DNA of 64,000 bases from Micromonospora sp. NBC_01813 (GCF_035917335.1 NZ_CP109067.1:7377001-7441000); one strand, 5' to 3'; numbered from the stretch's first letter, positions 53,290-63,270 are shown. The notes: generated from the letters alone by a model not told the origin. Translations and numbers: made by a program.

Positions 53290-54462
53290 TCAGGACGAGG
53301 GAATCTGCCCGACGACGCCGTCGACGAAGTAGTCGATCGACTCGATGGTCTGGTAGTCGGGGATGGTGCCGGCGGGCACCCGTACCGTGCCGGCCTGGTC
53401 GACGACCGGCCCGGCGAACGGCGAGCCGTCCTCGGCGCTGATCTTCACCTTGGCCTGCTCGACGAGGGCCTTCGCCTCGTCGCTGACCGCCGGACCGTAC
53501 GCGGACTGCACGAACGGGTTGTCGCCGGTCTTGAGCCCGACCCGGAAGTTGTCGTTGTACTCGCTGCCGGTGAAGTCACCGTCCAGGATGGTCTGCACCA
53601 TCGTGGTGTAGAGCGGACCCCAGTCCCACTCGGAGCCGGTGAGCCAGCCGGTCGGCGCCAACTCGGTGGCGTCGGCGTGGTAGCCGACGGTGTAGGCGCC
53701 GGCCGCCTCGGTGGTGCGGATGATGGTGGCGGTGCAGTCCTGGTGCTGGCTGATCACGTCGACGCCCTGGGTGATCAGGCTCTTGGTGGCCTCGGCCTGC
53801 TTGGCCGGGTCGCACCAGCTGGAGGTGTTCACCACGTACGTCTTGACCTCGGGGTTGACCGAGGCGGCGCCGAGCTGGAACGCGTTGATGTTGTCCAGGG
53901 TCTGTGAGATGGGGAAGGCGTAGACGTAGCCCAGCTTGTTGGTCTTCGTGGTCTTGCCGGCGATGATGCCGGCCAGGTAGACCGGCTCGTAGACGGTGCC
54001 GAAGTAGGTGCCGAAGTTGGCCGGCAGGTCGCCGTCGACGATGTTGCCCTGCTGCAGCACCACCACGTCGGGGTTGGCGGCGGCGACCTTGAGCGCCGGG
54101 TCCTTGTGCCCGTACGAGGTGGCGAAGATGATCTTCGCGCCCTTGCGGATCATGCTCTCCATCACCCGGGTGGCGTTGTCGTCCTCCGGCACGTTCTCGG
54201 CGGTCAGCACCTCCAGATCCGGGTACGCGGCGGCGACGGCCTGGCTGCCCTCGTACGCGGCCTGGTTGTAGCCGTAGTCGTCCTTGGGCCCGACGAAGAT
54301 GAAGCCGATCGCGGTGCCGCCGGTGCCGGGGGCCTCGGCGGTCTCCCCGGTCGACGCGGCGGTGGTGGTGTTGGTGGCGCAGCCGGCCAGCAGCACGGCG
54401 GCCAGCGTGGTGGCTGTCGTGGCGGCCAGCACGCCTCGGCGGGACAGTCTTCGGATGCTCAT
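53290..54462 (-). CDS. BMP-family ABC transporter substrate-binding lipoprotein
   Basis: 390-residue binding protein of the basic membrane protein (PnrA/Med) family, whose known ligands are nucleosides. The signal ends in VLLAGC (lipobox) after MSIRRLSRRG. The mature part shows GFIFVGPKDDYGYNQAAYEG near residue 52, and later IIFATSYGHKDP, HQDCTATI and VGYHADATEL segments. Located after two permeases and before allophanate hydrolase, so its ligand is probably nitrogen-rich (a nucleoside, base or ureide). The ATG has GGAGG eight bases upstream. Confidence 0.92.
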   Translation of the reverse strand: MSIRRLSRRGVLAATTATTLAAVLLAGCATNTTTAASTGETAEAPGTGGTAIGFIFVGPKDDYGYNQAAYEGSQAVAAAYPDLEVLTAENVPEDDNATRVMESMIRKGAKIIFATSYGHKDPALKVAAANPDVVVLQQGNIVDGDLPANFGTYFGTVYEPVYLAGIIAGKTTKTNKLGYVYAFPISQTLDNINAFQLGAASVNPEVKTYVVNTSSWCDPAKQAEATKSLITQGVDVISQHQDCTATIIRTTEAAGAYTVGYHADATELAPTGWLTGSEWDWGPLYTTMVQTILDGDFTGSEYNDNFRVGLKTGDNPFVQSAYGPAVSDEAKALVEQAKVKISAEDGSPFAGPVVDQAGTVRVPAGTIPDYQTIESIDYFVDGVVGQIPSS

Positions 54463-54481
54463 CTGGGGTTCCTCCGGTGAT

Positions 54482-55393
54482 CTATTTGGCGGGGGTCAAC
54501 TCGAAGACCCGGGAAAGTCCTTCGGGGGCGGCGTTGCTGCGTCGGCGGCCGAGCAGCACCAGCGCGGCGATCGTCACCAGGTACGGCAGCGCGTCCAGGG
54601 CGAACTGGTTGAAGCCCAGGCCACGGGCCTGCAACGCGGGGGACAGCGCGAGCGCGGCGCCGAACAGGTACGCCCCGCCGACCGCGCGCAGCGGATGCCA
54701 GGCGGCGAAGATGACCAGGGCGACGGCGATGAAGCCCCGGCCGGCGGTCATCCCCTCGAACCAGGCGTTGGCGTACGCGGTGGACAGGTGGGCGCCGCCG
54801 ATCCCGGCGAGCAGCCCACCGGTGACCACCGCCAGGTAGCGCACCAGCTGCGGCGAGTGCCCGTACGCGGCGAGCACCTCGCCACGTTCCCCGGCGCCCC
54901 GGATGGTCAGCCCGGGGCGGCTGCGGTAGAGCAGCCACCAGATCGCCGGGGCGAGCAGGTAGGAGCCGTAGACCAGCGGGTCGTGCTGGAAGAAGATCGG
55001 CCCCAGCCAGGGGATGTCGGACAGCAGCGGGATCGGGTACGGCTGGAACGGGCTGATCGCCCGGCCGACGTACGCGGCCCCGAACATCGAGGTCAGCCCG
55101 AGGCCGAGGAAGAGCACCACCAGGCCGGTGGCGAGTTGGTTGGCGGCCCGGCCGAGCACCATCACCGCGTGGACCAGGGCCAGCAGTCCACCGGCGGCGG
55201 CGCCGGCCACCACCCCGGCCCACGGGCTGCCGGTCTCGGCGGTCACCGCGTACGCGGCGAGTGCGCCGGTGAGCATGCTGCCCTCGGTGCCGAGGTTGAT
55301 CACCCCGGCGCGTTCGGCGATGGTCTCGCCGAGGGCGGCGTAGAGGATGGCGGTGCCGCCGCGCACCCCGCCGGTGAGTACGTCGACGATCAC
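54482..55393 (-). CDS. ABC transporter permease (BMP/nucleoside type), second
   Basis: 303-residue permease with about eight membrane helices, of the branched-chain/nucleoside permease class (LivH/NupQ-like): ETIAERAGVINLGTEGSML near residue 25 is the hallmark. GTG 55393 overlaps the preceding permease stop (GTGA) and has GGAG upstream. It ends 19 bases before the binding-protein gene. Confidence 0.92.
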   Translation of the reverse strand: MIVDVLTGGVRGGTAILYAALGETIAERAGVINLGTEGSMLTGALAAYAVTAETGSPWAGVVAGAAAGGLLALVHAVMVLGRAANQLATGLVVLFLGLGLTSMFGAAYVGRAISPFQPYPIPLLSDIPWLGPIFFQHDPLVYGSYLLAPAIWWLLYRSRPGLTIRGAGERGEVLAAYGHSPQLVRYLAVVTGGLLAGIGGAHLSTAYANAWFEGMTAGRGFIAVALVIFAAWHPLRAVGGAYLFGAALALSPALQARGLGFNQFALDALPYLVTIAALVLLGRRRSNAAPEGLSRVFELTPAK

Positions 55394-56448
55394 GACTTGC
55401 TCCTTCGGTTGAAGCCGAGCACGACCAGCAGCACGATGGCCATCAGTACGTTGACCGAGGCGGCGGGCAGGTTGGCGTCGATCTGCAGGCTGTCGCCGGC
55501 CATCGCGATCGCGGCCAGCAGCAGCGCGGCCAGGGCGACCCGCAGCGGCCGGTGCAGGGCCAGCCAACTGGCCAGGAACCCGACGTAGCCGAAGTTGGTG
55601 GTCATCCCGGGTCGCAGTTTGAACTCCGTACCAGCGAAGTGGACCAGCCCGGCCAGGCCGGCGAGCGCGCCGCCGACGAGCATCGAGGTGACCAGCAGGG
55701 TGCCGACCCGCAGGCCGGCGCGGCGGGCCGCCTCCGGGTTGCCGCCGACGACCCGCAGCCGGAATCCCCAGCCGGTGCGCGACATCAGCCACCAGATGGC
55801 GGCCAGGGCGATGCCGGCGACGACGATGCCGGTGTTGAGGGTGCCGCCGGGGACGAACAGGGGCAGCCGGGCGGTGTCTTCCAGTGGCCGGCTGGCCGGT
55901 TGGCCGAAGCCGGAGGCGTCCTTCCACGGGTCGTAGATCAGCAGCAGCATGATGTCGATGGCGATGAAGTTCATCAGCAGCGTGGTGATCGCCTCGTTGA
56001 CCTTGACGGTGAGCCGTAGGCCGGCGGCGATGCCGGCCCAGATCGCGCCGCCGGCCATCGCCGCGACGATCATCAGGGTGAGCACGACCGGTCCGGGTAG
56101 TCGCTGGTCGGCGAGGAGGCCGACGCCGGCGGCGCTGACCGCGCCGATCACGATCTGGCCTTCGCCGCCGACGTTGAGCAGGCCGGCCCGGGCCGGTACG
56201 GCGACCGCGAGTGCGGCCAGCACCAGCACGGATGCCCGGACCAGTACGGTCTGTGCCTGGGCCGGGTCGGCCAGCGACAGCACCATGTCGGCGTACATGG
56301 TGAACGGGTCGACGCCCTTGACCGCGGCGAAGGCCCCGAAGATCACCGGGGCGGCGAGTACGGCGGCGGTGACACTCAGCCACAGTTTCGGTCGATTGTC
56401 GACAGTTTTTGCCTGCTCGGGGGCAGGGTGCACCAACGTGTCGGTCAC
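55390..56448 (-). CDS. ABC transporter permease (BMP/nucleoside type), first
   Basis: 352-residue permease (NupP-like) with about ten membrane helices. [20 protein letters not shown] near residue 83 is the class motif, and [12 protein letters not shown] is the cytoplasmic coupling loop. It follows the ATPase with a GTGA overlap and is coupled to the second permease in the same way. Confidence 0.92.
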   Translation of the reverse strand: MTDTLVHPAPEQAKTVDNRPKLWLSVTAAVLAAPVIFGAFAAVKGVDPFTMYADMVLSLADPAQAQTVLVRASVLVLAALAVAVPARAGLLNVGGEGQIVIGAVSAAGVGLLADQRLPGPVVLTLMIVAAMAGGAIWAGIAAGLRLTVKVNEAITTLLMNFIAIDIMLLLIYDPWKDASGFGQPASRPLEDTARLPLFVPGGTLNTGIVVAGIALAAIWWLMSRTGWGFRLRVVGGNPEAARRAGLRVGTLLVTSMLVGGALAGLAGLVHFAGTEFKLRPGMTTNFGYVGFLASWLALHRPLRVALAALLLAAIAMAGDSLQIDANLPAASVNVLMAIVLLVVLGFNRRSKS

Positions 56449-58016
56449 CGCAGGTCACTCCTACCATCGCTGCTGTCGGCCGCGCCGTGGCCGCCGCCCA
56501 GCATCAGTTGGCCGATCGCGTACCGGTCGGTCGTCGCCGGAGCCACGATCCCGGCCAACTCGCCGTTGTGCAGCACAGCGATCCGGTCGCTGATCGACAA
56601 CAGCTCGTCGAGATCCTCCGAGACCACCAGCACCGCCGCCCCCGCGTCGCGCTGCTCCAGCAGCAACTCCTGGGTACGCCGGGTGGTCGCGATGTCCAGC
56701 CCCCGACTCGGGTACGCGGCCACCACCACCGTCGCCGGGCCACCCAGCGCCCGGGTCAACAGCACCCGCTGCACGTTGCCGCCGGACAACTCGGCCACCA
56801 CCCGGTGCCCGGCCGCCATCCGCAGCCCGGCCCGCTCCTCCCGCTGCGCCGCACCGGCCGCCACCGCCCGCCAGTCGATGCCCACGCCACGGCGGACCGC
56901 GCCCAGATCGGCCAGCGCCATGTGCTCGGTGATGGTCAACCCGGGCACCACCGCGTCGGTGAGCGGATCCTCCGGCACCCCGACCGCGCCGGCCGCCAGG
57001 GCCTGCCGGGGCCGGCCGTGCAGCTCGGTCTCGCCGATGTGGACGCTGCCGGTGGTGGCCCGACGCTCGCCGAGGACCACCTCGCACAACTCCCGCTGCC
57101 CGCTGCCGGCCACCCCGGCGACCCCGACCAGCTCACCGGGGCGCAGATCCAGGTCGACGGCGCGCAGCGCCGGCTCACCCCGGTCACCGGTGACGCTGAC
57201 ACCGCGCAGCCGCACGATCGGCTCGACGTCGACGCCCGGCGGCTCCCGATGGCTGGCCAGGCCCGGCACCGAACGGCCGACCATCGCCTCGACCAACGCG
57301 GCGTCGGTGTGCTCGGCCGGGTCGGCGTTGCGCAGCACCACCCGCCCGCCGCGCAGCACCGTCACCCGGTCGGCGATCGCCCGCGCCTCGGCCAACTTGT
57401 GGGTGATGATGACCATCGACAGCCCTTCGGCCCGCAGCGCCCGCACCGCGGCGAACAGCGCGTCGACCTCCTGCGGGGCGAGGACGCTGGTCGGCTCGTC
57501 CAGGATCAGCAGCCGCGCCCCGGCCATCAGCACCTTGAGGATCTCCACCCGCTGGCGTTCCCCGATGGACAGATGACGCACCAGCGCGTCCGGGTGCACC
57601 GGCAGCCCGTACCGTCGGGACTCCTCGGCGATCCGCGCGGACAGCGCCCGCCGGTTGAACCGCACCCCGCGACCAGGCAGGGCCAACGCGATGTTCTCGG
57701 TGACGGTGAACGCCGGGATCAGCCGCAGGTCCTGGAAGACCATGCCGATCCCGGCCGCGCGGGCCGCCGCCGGCGAGTCGATCGCCGCCGGTACGCCGTC
57801 GACCCGCAGCTCACCGGCGTCCGGCCGGTACACGCCGTAGATCAACTTCATCAGGGTGCTCTTGCCGGCGCCGTTCTCGCCCAACACGGCGTGCACCTCG
57901 CCGGGCGCGACATCGAAGTCGACTCCGTCGTTGGCGACGACGTCACCGAAGCGGCAGGTCAGGCCGCGTACGGACAGCAGCGCGGTGGGGCTGGCCACCG
58001 CCAGCGTGGCGGTCAT
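56445..58016 (-). CDS. Double ABC ATPase of BMP/nucleoside importer
   Basis: 523-residue protein with two fused ABC domains (NupO/RbsA-like). The first has GENGAGKST (about residue 45), [11 protein letters not shown] and [13 protein letters not shown]. The second has a degenerate Walker A ([10 protein letters not shown]) and [15 protein letters not shown], as usual for this class, where only one site needs to be standard. It drives the two permeases and BMP lipoprotein. The ATG overlaps the gntR stop by ATGA. Confidence 0.93.
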   Translation of the reverse strand: MTATLAVASPTALLSVRGLTCRFGDVVANDGVDFDVAPGEVHAVLGENGAGKSTLMKLIYGVYRPDAGELRVDGVPAAIDSPAAARAAGIGMVFQDLRLIPAFTVTENIALALPGRGVRFNRRALSARIAEESRRYGLPVHPDALVRHLSIGERQRVEILKVLMAGARLLILDEPTSVLAPQEVDALFAAVRALRAEGLSMVIITHKLAEARAIADRVTVLRGGRVVLRNADPAEHTDAALVEAMVGRSVPGLASHREPPGVDVEPIVRLRGVSVTGDRGEPALRAVDLDLRPGELVGVAGVAGSGQRELCEVVLGERRATTGSVHIGETELHGRPRQALAAGAVGVPEDPLTDAVVPGLTITEHMALADLGAVRRGVGIDWRAVAAGAAQREERAGLRMAAGHRVVAELSGGNVQRVLLTRALGGPATVVVAAYPSRGLDIATTRRTQELLLEQRDAGAAVLVVSEDLDELLSISDRIAVLHNGELAGIVAPATTDRYAIGQLMLGGGHGAADSSDGRSDLR

Positions 58017-58732
58017 TGCAGGACTCTTGTGTCGACGGCCATCATCCGGGTCAGGGCCTGCGCGGCCCGTTGCTCGACGACGGCGACGGATTCCCCCAAG
58101 TGCATCGTGAACCTCCGGTGCGCGGTGTCGAGGTCGCCACCGAGGACGGCCTCCAGGATGCCGAGATGCTGCGTGATCGTCCGGTCGATCCGCTCGGCGG
58201 AAAGAAAGTCGTGCATCCGGACCACCCGGATTCGTTCGTTGACCACGCCGAGCATCCCGGCGAGAGAGTTGTTGCCGGCGGCCTCGGCCAGCCGGACGTG
58301 GAAACTCTCGTCGAGCAGCACGAACCCGGGATCCGGTTCCGGGGTGTCGCGGCGCAGCACCAGCCAGTCGTCGCGTAGCGGCTCGACGACGGCCGGGTCG
58401 TGTGGTTCGCCGGTCTCCGTCGGCCGGTGCAGCGCGGCCAACTCCAGTGCCCGGCGTACCTCGTACAGCTGGCGGACCTCGACCAGGTTCGAGGCCGCCG
58501 GCACGTAACCCCCGTCGGGCAGGCGCTCGACGAGGCGTTCGGCGTGCAACCGGGCCAGGGCCTGGCGGACCGGCGTACGCGACACCGACAGCAGGGTGGC
58601 CAGTCGCTCCTCGCCGAGCCGGATCCGCAGTGGAAAGTCGCCGACCAGCAGCCGCCGCTTCAGCTCGGTGTAGGCGTGCTCACCGGCCTGCCGCGGAGGT
58701 GTGTCCAGTCTTGTATCCAACGCCGGATCCAT
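58013..58732 (-). CDS. GntR-family regulator with FCD domain
   Basis: 239-residue regulator: a winged helix at residues 15-75 ([20 protein letters not shown]) and an FCD ligand domain with metal-binding His residues ([26 protein letters not shown]). It is first in the operon and probably an autoregulator responding to the imported compound. ATG 58732 is preferred over in-frame codons upstream because the extra residues are Cys/Pro-rich and unlike the family; its ribosome-binding site is weak. Confidence 0.9.
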   Translation of the reverse strand: MDPALDTRLDTPPRQAGEHAYTELKRRLLVGDFPLRIRLGEERLATLLSVSRTPVRQALARLHAERLVERLPDGGYVPAASNLVEVRQLYEVRRALELAALHRPTETGEPHDPAVVEPLRDDWLVLRRDTPEPDPGFVLLDESFHVRLAEAAGNNSLAGMLGVVNERIRVVRMHDFLSAERIDRTITQHLGILEAVLGGDLDTAHRRFTMHLGESVAVVEQRAAQALTRMMAVDTRVLQ

Positions 58733-58765
58733 GAACGGACCGTAGGGGCGTCGTGATTCGCTGGT

Positions 58766-58781
58766 GTTTCCTGACGGTAAG
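58766..58781 (-). promoter_or_regulatory. Possible GlnR half-box upstream of the gntR-BMP-atzF operon
   Basis: On the minus strand the sequence CTTAC-CGTCAG-GAAAC lies 34 bases before the gntR start. It matches the actinobacterial GlnR pattern gTnAC-n6-GaAAC except for the first base. GlnR controls nitrogen scavenging genes, and allophanate hydrolase fits. Only one half-box pair is visible. Confidence 0.4.
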
Positions 58782-58993
58782 CAGCCCGGCGCGGCAATGC
58801 GCAAAACACATCGGACCGCTACATGTCCGGGCAAGCATGGACCAGCCTGGATTTCGCGCTGATGCTGCGCTCCGATTCATGTATTAAAGGTCATTAATCA
58901 TGATAAGAGCTGTCTCATCCGGGGTTAACCATCGGCTCATCCCGAACCGTCACTGTCGAATCGTCCGGCAGGTTACGGAGAGAGGAACCAAAC

Positions 58994-59695
58994 ATGAACG
59001 CTGGTATCGCATTGATCCTGCTGTTCGACCTGGTGGCGGCCACCGTGCTGGCGTACGGCATCTACTTCCGGCGACACCGCCGGCGGGACATGCTCGTCGC
59101 GTACCTCGCGCTGAACGTCGGCGTCCTCGCGGTGACCATCGCACTGTCCTCCGTCGCCAGCGGCGCCGGGATCGGCCTCGGTCTCGGCCTGTTCGGCGTC
59201 CTGTCGATCATCCGGCTGCGATCGTCCCAGCTGACCCAGGAAGAGGTCGCCTACTACTTCGTCGCGCTCGCCCTCGGGCTGCTCTGCGGCCTGCGACCCG
59301 GCTCCTGGTGGGTCGCGCCGTTCCTGGCGATCATGCTGCTCGCGGTCATGTACGTCGCCGACCACCCCCGGCTGCTGCGCCGACACCGCCAGCAACTCAT
59401 CACCCTGGACGCCGCCTACACCGACGAGACCCAGCTGATCCGCCGGATCGAGGACCTCTTCGCCGCCAAGGTCAGCCACCTGGTGGTGATCGAGGTCAAC
59501 CTGGTGCTCGACCAGACCATCGTCGACGTCCGCTTCCGGCTGCCGGGCGGGCCGCGTACCGTCGCCCGGGTCGCGGCCTGGGCCCTCGGCCGCGCGTTCG
59601 TCCCCGCCCCGCCGGCCTCGCCCGCCCCGCCGCCGGCGCCCTCGCCCGCCGTCGGGATTGCTTCCCCCACCGGAGTTGCCGGGGTAGCGCGATGA
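58994..59695 (+). CDS. DUF4956 domain-containing membrane protein
   Basis: 233-residue protein with four or five membrane helices in the first 120 residues and a cytoplasmic ferredoxin-like domain (VSHLVVIEVNLVLDQTIVDV) after. DUF4956 proteins occur with VTC-type polyphosphate polymerases, as here: the next ATG overlaps its stop by ATGA. The C-terminal 30 residues are Pro/Ala-rich. GAGAGGA precedes the ATG. It may anchor or regulate its partner at the membrane. Confidence 0.9.
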   Translation: MNAGIALILLFDLVAATVLAYGIYFRRHRRRDMLVAYLALNVGVLAVTIALSSVASGAGIGLGLGLFGVLSIIRLRSSQLTQEEVAYYFVALALGLLCGLRPGSWWVAPFLAIMLLAVMYVADHPRLLRRHRQQLITLDAAYTDETQLIRRIEDLFAAKVSHLVVIEVNLVLDQTIVDVRFRLPGGPRTVARVAAWALGRAFVPAPPASPAPPPAPSPAVGIASPTGVAGVAR

Positions 59696-60489
59696 CCCGG
59701 ACGTACGCGACCACTGCCGACCTGTTCACGCAGTTGCCGCCGATCAGCCTGCCCGAGGTGCTCGCCGCCGCGGAACTGCAGACCCGCACCGACCGCAAGT
59801 ACGTCCTGCGGGCGGACCAGTTACCGGGGCTGTTCGCCGTGGCCGCCGCTGCCGCCGGTGACCTGCTGGTTCTCGACATCGACGGCCGGCGCGCCTTCCA
59901 CTACGAGTCGGTCTACTTCGACACCGCCGGACTGCTCGCCTACCAGCAGGCGGCCCGGGGCCGCCGCCGCCGGTTCAAGGTCCGCACCCGCTCCTACCTG
60001 GACTCCGGCCAGTGCGCGCTGGAGGTGAAGACCGTCGGCGGGCGCGACGAGACGGTGAAGGACCGCCTCGACTACCCGATCGCCGACCGGAACCGGCTCA
60101 ACCCCGACGGGCTCGCCTTCGTCGCCGACCGGGTGGCGCTGCCGGCCGGCGGTCGGGAACTCGCCCCGGTGCTGACCACCACGTACCTGCGCAGCACCCT
60201 GGTCGACCTGGCAAACGGCTCCCGGCTGACCATCGACGCCGACCTGATCTGCGCCGACCCGGCCGGCGGCCGGGCCGGGCTCGCCGGCTACCTGGTCGTC
60301 GAATCGAAGTCGGCCGGCCCGGCGACCGCGGTGGACCGGCTGCTGTGGCGCAACGGCATCCGGCCCGCGCGGATCAGCAAGTACTGCGTCGGGCTGGCCG
60401 CCCTGGACCCGGCCCTGCCAGCGAACCGCTGGAACCGGACCCTGCGCCGCTACTTCGACTGGCAACCAGCCGTGAGTACGCATGGATAG
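59692..60489 (+). CDS. VTC-domain protein (polyphosphate polymerase-like)
   Basis: 265-residue protein with the VTC/CYTH-like tunnel fold: TRTDRKYVLRADQL (Lys/Arg start), YESVYFDT, RRRRFKVRTRSYLD, ALEVKTVGG and YLVVESKS provide the basic and acidic residues that bind phosphates and metal. Eukaryotic VTC4 makes polyphosphate; bacterial members are less known. It overlaps DUF4956 by ATGA. The CotH kinase often found with the pair is not present here. Confidence 0.88.
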   Translation: MTRTYATTADLFTQLPPISLPEVLAAAELQTRTDRKYVLRADQLPGLFAVAAAAAGDLLVLDIDGRRAFHYESVYFDTAGLLAYQQAARGRRRRFKVRTRSYLDSGQCALEVKTVGGRDETVKDRLDYPIADRNRLNPDGLAFVADRVALPAGGRELAPVLTTTYLRSTLVDLANGSRLTIDADLICADPAGGRAGLAGYLVVESKSAGPATAVDRLLWRNGIRPARISKYCVGLAALDPALPANRWNRTLRRYFDWQPAVSTHG

Positions 60490-60545
60490 CCGGCCGTCGC
60501 CGTCGCCGTCGCGCGTGGTCGCGTGCGCGTGGTCGTGCGTGTTTC

Positions 60546-61043
60546 TCAGCGGCCGGTGGAGCCGTCGATCTGCTCACGCAGGATGTCGGCGTGACCGGCA
60601 TGCCGCGCGGTCTCCTCGATCATGTGCACCAGCACCCAGCGCATCGACGGCGCCAGGCCGCGCCCTGGTGGTCGGGGCGCGGGACCGGCCAGGTCCTCGC
60701 AGGCGTCGATGACCTGATTCGCCCGCGCGATCGCCTCCCGGTAGTCGGCGAGCAGACCGTCGACCGTGTCGTCGGGGCCCGGCCGCAGGGTGGCCCGCAG
60801 GTCGACGATCGGCTCACCGAGGAAGTAGAACCGCTCGACATGGGCCAGGTGCTTGATCAGGCCCAGCAGGCTGGTGCCGGAAGGCACCCCGGCTGCCCGG
60901 ACCTGCGGCTCCGGCGTGCCGGCGACCTTGCCGGCGATCGAGTCCCGCAGGTAGTCGAGGAACCCGAGCAGGGTGGCCTTCTCACCGGGCGCGGTCCACG
61001 CCGGCCCGGTGTCCTTACGTCTGCGCCGTGGTCCCGGTGGCAT
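60546..61043 (-). CDS. DinB family protein (DUF664)
   Basis: 165-residue four-helix bundle of the DinB/DUF664 family. LIKHLAHVERFYFLG has the first metal-binding His, and MRWVLVHMIEETARHAGHADILRE has the second and third. Members include mycothiol-dependent enzymes of unknown substrate. The ATG overlaps the methyltransferase stop by one base (TGATG), so the two are coupled. The open frame upstream belongs to that gene's shadow. Confidence 0.9.
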   Translation of the reverse strand: MPPGPRRRRKDTGPAWTAPGEKATLLGFLDYLRDSIAGKVAGTPEPQVRAAGVPSGTSLLGLIKHLAHVERFYFLGEPIVDLRATLRPGPDDTVDGLLADYREAIARANQVIDACEDLAGPAPRPPGRGLAPSMRWVLVHMIEETARHAGHADILREQIDGSTGR

Positions 61044-61696
61044 CAGCTGCCCCGCTCGTGCCGCTGGATGAGCAGCACGTTGTCGGTGACGGTGGCGGAC
61101 TGGCCGCCCGGCCCGGTGGCGATGCGCTGCGGCATCTCGGCGCGCAGCACCTGCCACTGCTCGGGGTCGAGATCGAGCTCGGCGGCGACCTCGGCGGGCG
61201 TGGGGAGGTGGGCGTCCGGGTCCTGGTTCCACGACCAGGGCGCGATCGAACCGTGGTCGACGACCAGGAGCAGCCCGCCGGGACGCAGGGCCTGCGCGGC
61301 GCTACGCAGCACCTGGCTGCGGGGCATCGCGAACGGCGTGTGGAAGTACTGCGCGTTGACGAGGTCGAACGTCCCGGTCGGGAAGCTGTGCGCCAGGTCG
61401 TGCCGTTCACCGGTGACCTGGTCGCCGAGACCGATGTCGTCGGCCATCGCCTCGACGCGGGCAACGGCCGTACCGGAGATGTCCACGGCGGTGACCTGCC
61501 AACCACGCTGGGCGAGCCAGATGGCGTCGCTGCCGGGGCCACACCCCAGATCCAGGGCAGTGCCGGGGCTCAGCGATTCGGCGATTTCGACGAGTCGCTG
61601 GTTCGGCGGCTTGGCCGAGGTGGTCAGGTTGCGGTGCAGCTCATCCCAGAACGACTCGGGGCCGGCGTCCAACTTCGGGCCCTGCCATCCATTCAT
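61043..61696 (-). CDS. Class I SAM-dependent methyltransferase
   Basis: 217-residue methyltransferase with motif I TALDLGCGPGSDAIWLA (about residue 45), then VTAVDISGTAVARVE and the post-I ALRPGGLLLVVDHG. A Trp-rich insert, SIAPWSWNQDPDAH, follows. It resembles small-molecule methyltransferases of the type often next to XRE-cupin regulators. ATG 61696 has GGAGGAG upstream. Substrate unknown. Confidence 0.88.
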   Translation of the reverse strand: MNGWQGPKLDAGPESFWDELHRNLTTSAKPPNQRLVEIAESLSPGTALDLGCGPGSDAIWLAQRGWQVTAVDISGTAVARVEAMADDIGLGDQVTGERHDLAHSFPTGTFDLVNAQYFHTPFAMPRSQVLRSAAQALRPGGLLLVVDHGSIAPWSWNQDPDAHLPTPAEVAAELDLDPEQWQVLRAEMPQRIATGPGGQSATVTDNVLLIQRHERGS

Positions 61697-61841
61697 CGGT
61701 CTCCTCCGCTGTTGATCGGCCACCGGGCTGCGGCCAGTTGCGATCCTGCTGTGGTGATCATGGTTTGTTACCTCCGCGGCCAGCATCATCACCACTGCGG
61801 CGAAGTTGCAAGAAAAATTGCTGATCCGCATCATGGGAGCC

Positions 61842-62429
61842 ATGACTGTCACCGCCGAAGATGTCCTCGCCGGGGTCGGGCCGCGCCTGCGCGCGCTGCG
61901 CCGGGCCCGAGCCGTCACCCTGGCCGGGCTGGCCGCCGAGACCGGCCTGACGTCGAGCACGCTGTCGCGCCTGGAGAACGGCAAGCTCCGGCCGACCCTG
62001 GAGCAGCTGTTGCCGCTGGCGCGGGCGCACGGCGTACCGCTCGACGACCTGGTCGCGGCACCGCCCACCGGCGACCCGCGCATCCACCTGCGGCCGATCC
62101 GGCGGTTCGGGCTGACGATCGTGCCGCTGACCAGACGGCCCGGCGGCGTCCAGGCCTACAAGGTGATCTATCCACCCGCTGGCAAATCAACCACGAACAA
62201 ACTGCAGACCCACGACGGGTACGAATGGTTCTACGTGCTCAACGGGCAGGTCCGGTTCGTCCTCGGCGACCAGGAGTTCCGGCTCGGCCCCGGCGAAGCC
62301 GCCGAGTTCGACACCCGCACACCACACCTGATCGGCAGCGTCGGCGCCCAACCAGCGGAAACGCTCACCCTCTTCGGCCCTCAAGGTGAGCGGGCCCACC
62401 TGTCGCCCTCGTCGACCCCGACCCACTGA
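61842..62429 (+). CDS. XRE-family regulator with C-terminal cupin domain
   Basis: 195-residue regulator: an N-terminal helix-turn-helix (residues 10-65; TGLTSSTLSRLENGKLRPTL) and a C-terminal cupin (KLQTHDGYEWFYVLNGQVRF, then LGPGEAAEFDTRTPH) that senses a small ligand. It is divergent from the methyltransferase-DinB operon and likely controls it. ATG 61842 is chosen; an in-frame ATG three codons earlier and a TTG at 61806 are possible. The 145-base gap is AT-richer than its surroundings and should hold both promoters. Confidence 0.9.
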   Translation: MTVTAEDVLAGVGPRLRALRRARAVTLAGLAAETGLTSSTLSRLENGKLRPTLEQLLPLARAHGVPLDDLVAAPPTGDPRIHLRPIRRFGLTIVPLTRRPGGVQAYKVIYPPAGKSTTNKLQTHDGYEWFYVLNGQVRFVLGDQEFRLGPGEAAEFDTRTPHLIGSVGAQPAETLTLFGPQGERAHLSPSSTPTH

Positions 62430-62465
62430 GGCCACCGCAGCAGTTGGCGAGTCGGCCGGCCCGCG

Positions 62466-63224
62466 CTATGCGACCGTGGCGGTCAACTCGGCCAGGCGGG
62501 TGTAGAGACGCTTGGCGGCCAACGGGTCGAACCCGGGGCCGTCGGTGCGCACCGGTGTTCCGCGCCGGAACGCCGTCAGCCCCGCTGCCGGTGGCTCGGT
62601 CAACAGGGGGAGAAGCCGCTCCGCAGCCACGCCCGTCGACGAACCGGCGACCGCCGCCATCACGCCGACCAGCGTGCGCAGCGGCTGCCCGACGTAGCGG
62701 TGCATTCCGCTGTTGACGAACAGTGGGTTGTACAGCACGTACCGAATCCTGCTGTTCGGATCCTGGGCGGTGAATTCCGCACCGAGCAGGTCATTGGCCC
62801 GGGCCGCCTGCATGGTGGCCGTGAAAAGGTCGTAACCCCGGTTGAGCTGCATGTCGTCCCAGTGGATCCGGCCGGCCGGGATTCCGCCGACGCCGCACAG
62901 GTTGAGGATCACCGGCGTTTCGGCCCGGTTCAGTGCAGGTCGCAGCCGTTCGGCCAGCAGCCAGCGGCTGAGAATCCCGATCGCGAAGGTCTGTTCGAAG
63001 CCCTCGGCGGTGACGATCCGCCGTTGGCTGAAACGACCTGCCGCCAGCACCAGGGCATCGACGGTGTCCGGCAGCCGGGTCACGAGTTCGATGTTCTGCC
63101 GGACCGAGGTGAGGTCGGCGTCGGCGCTGCCGATCGCGACGACCCGGTCTCCTGCCTGCCGCAGCCGTTCGGCCAAGGCTCCACCGATACCGCGTGTTCC
63201 GCCGACGATCACCATTGTGCGCAT
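62466..63224 (-). CDS. SDR-family NAD(P)-binding oxidoreductase
   Basis: 252-residue Rossmann protein starting MRTMVIVGGTRGIGGALAERL with the SDR cofactor loop. The middle has ALVLAAGRFSQRR (in place of NNAG) and the position expected for YxxxK reads RGYDLFTATMQ, so the catalytic Lys is not obvious. It may be an atypical SDR. It is divergent from the HxlR regulator with overlapping control regions. Confidence 0.82.
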   Translation of the reverse strand: MRTMVIVGGTRGIGGALAERLRQAGDRVVAIGSADADLTSVRQNIELVTRLPDTVDALVLAAGRFSQRRIVTAEGFEQTFAIGILSRWLLAERLRPALNRAETPVILNLCGVGGIPAGRIHWDDMQLNRGYDLFTATMQAARANDLLGAEFTAQDPNSRIRYVLYNPLFVNSGMHRYVGQPLRTLVGVMAAVAGSSTGVAAERLLPLLTEPPAAGLTAFRRGTPVRTDGPGFDPLAAKRLYTRLAELTATVA

Positions 63225-63270
63225 ACTTCATCGTGGATCCCGTTCCGTCGGCCCGAAAGAAGGCACATCC

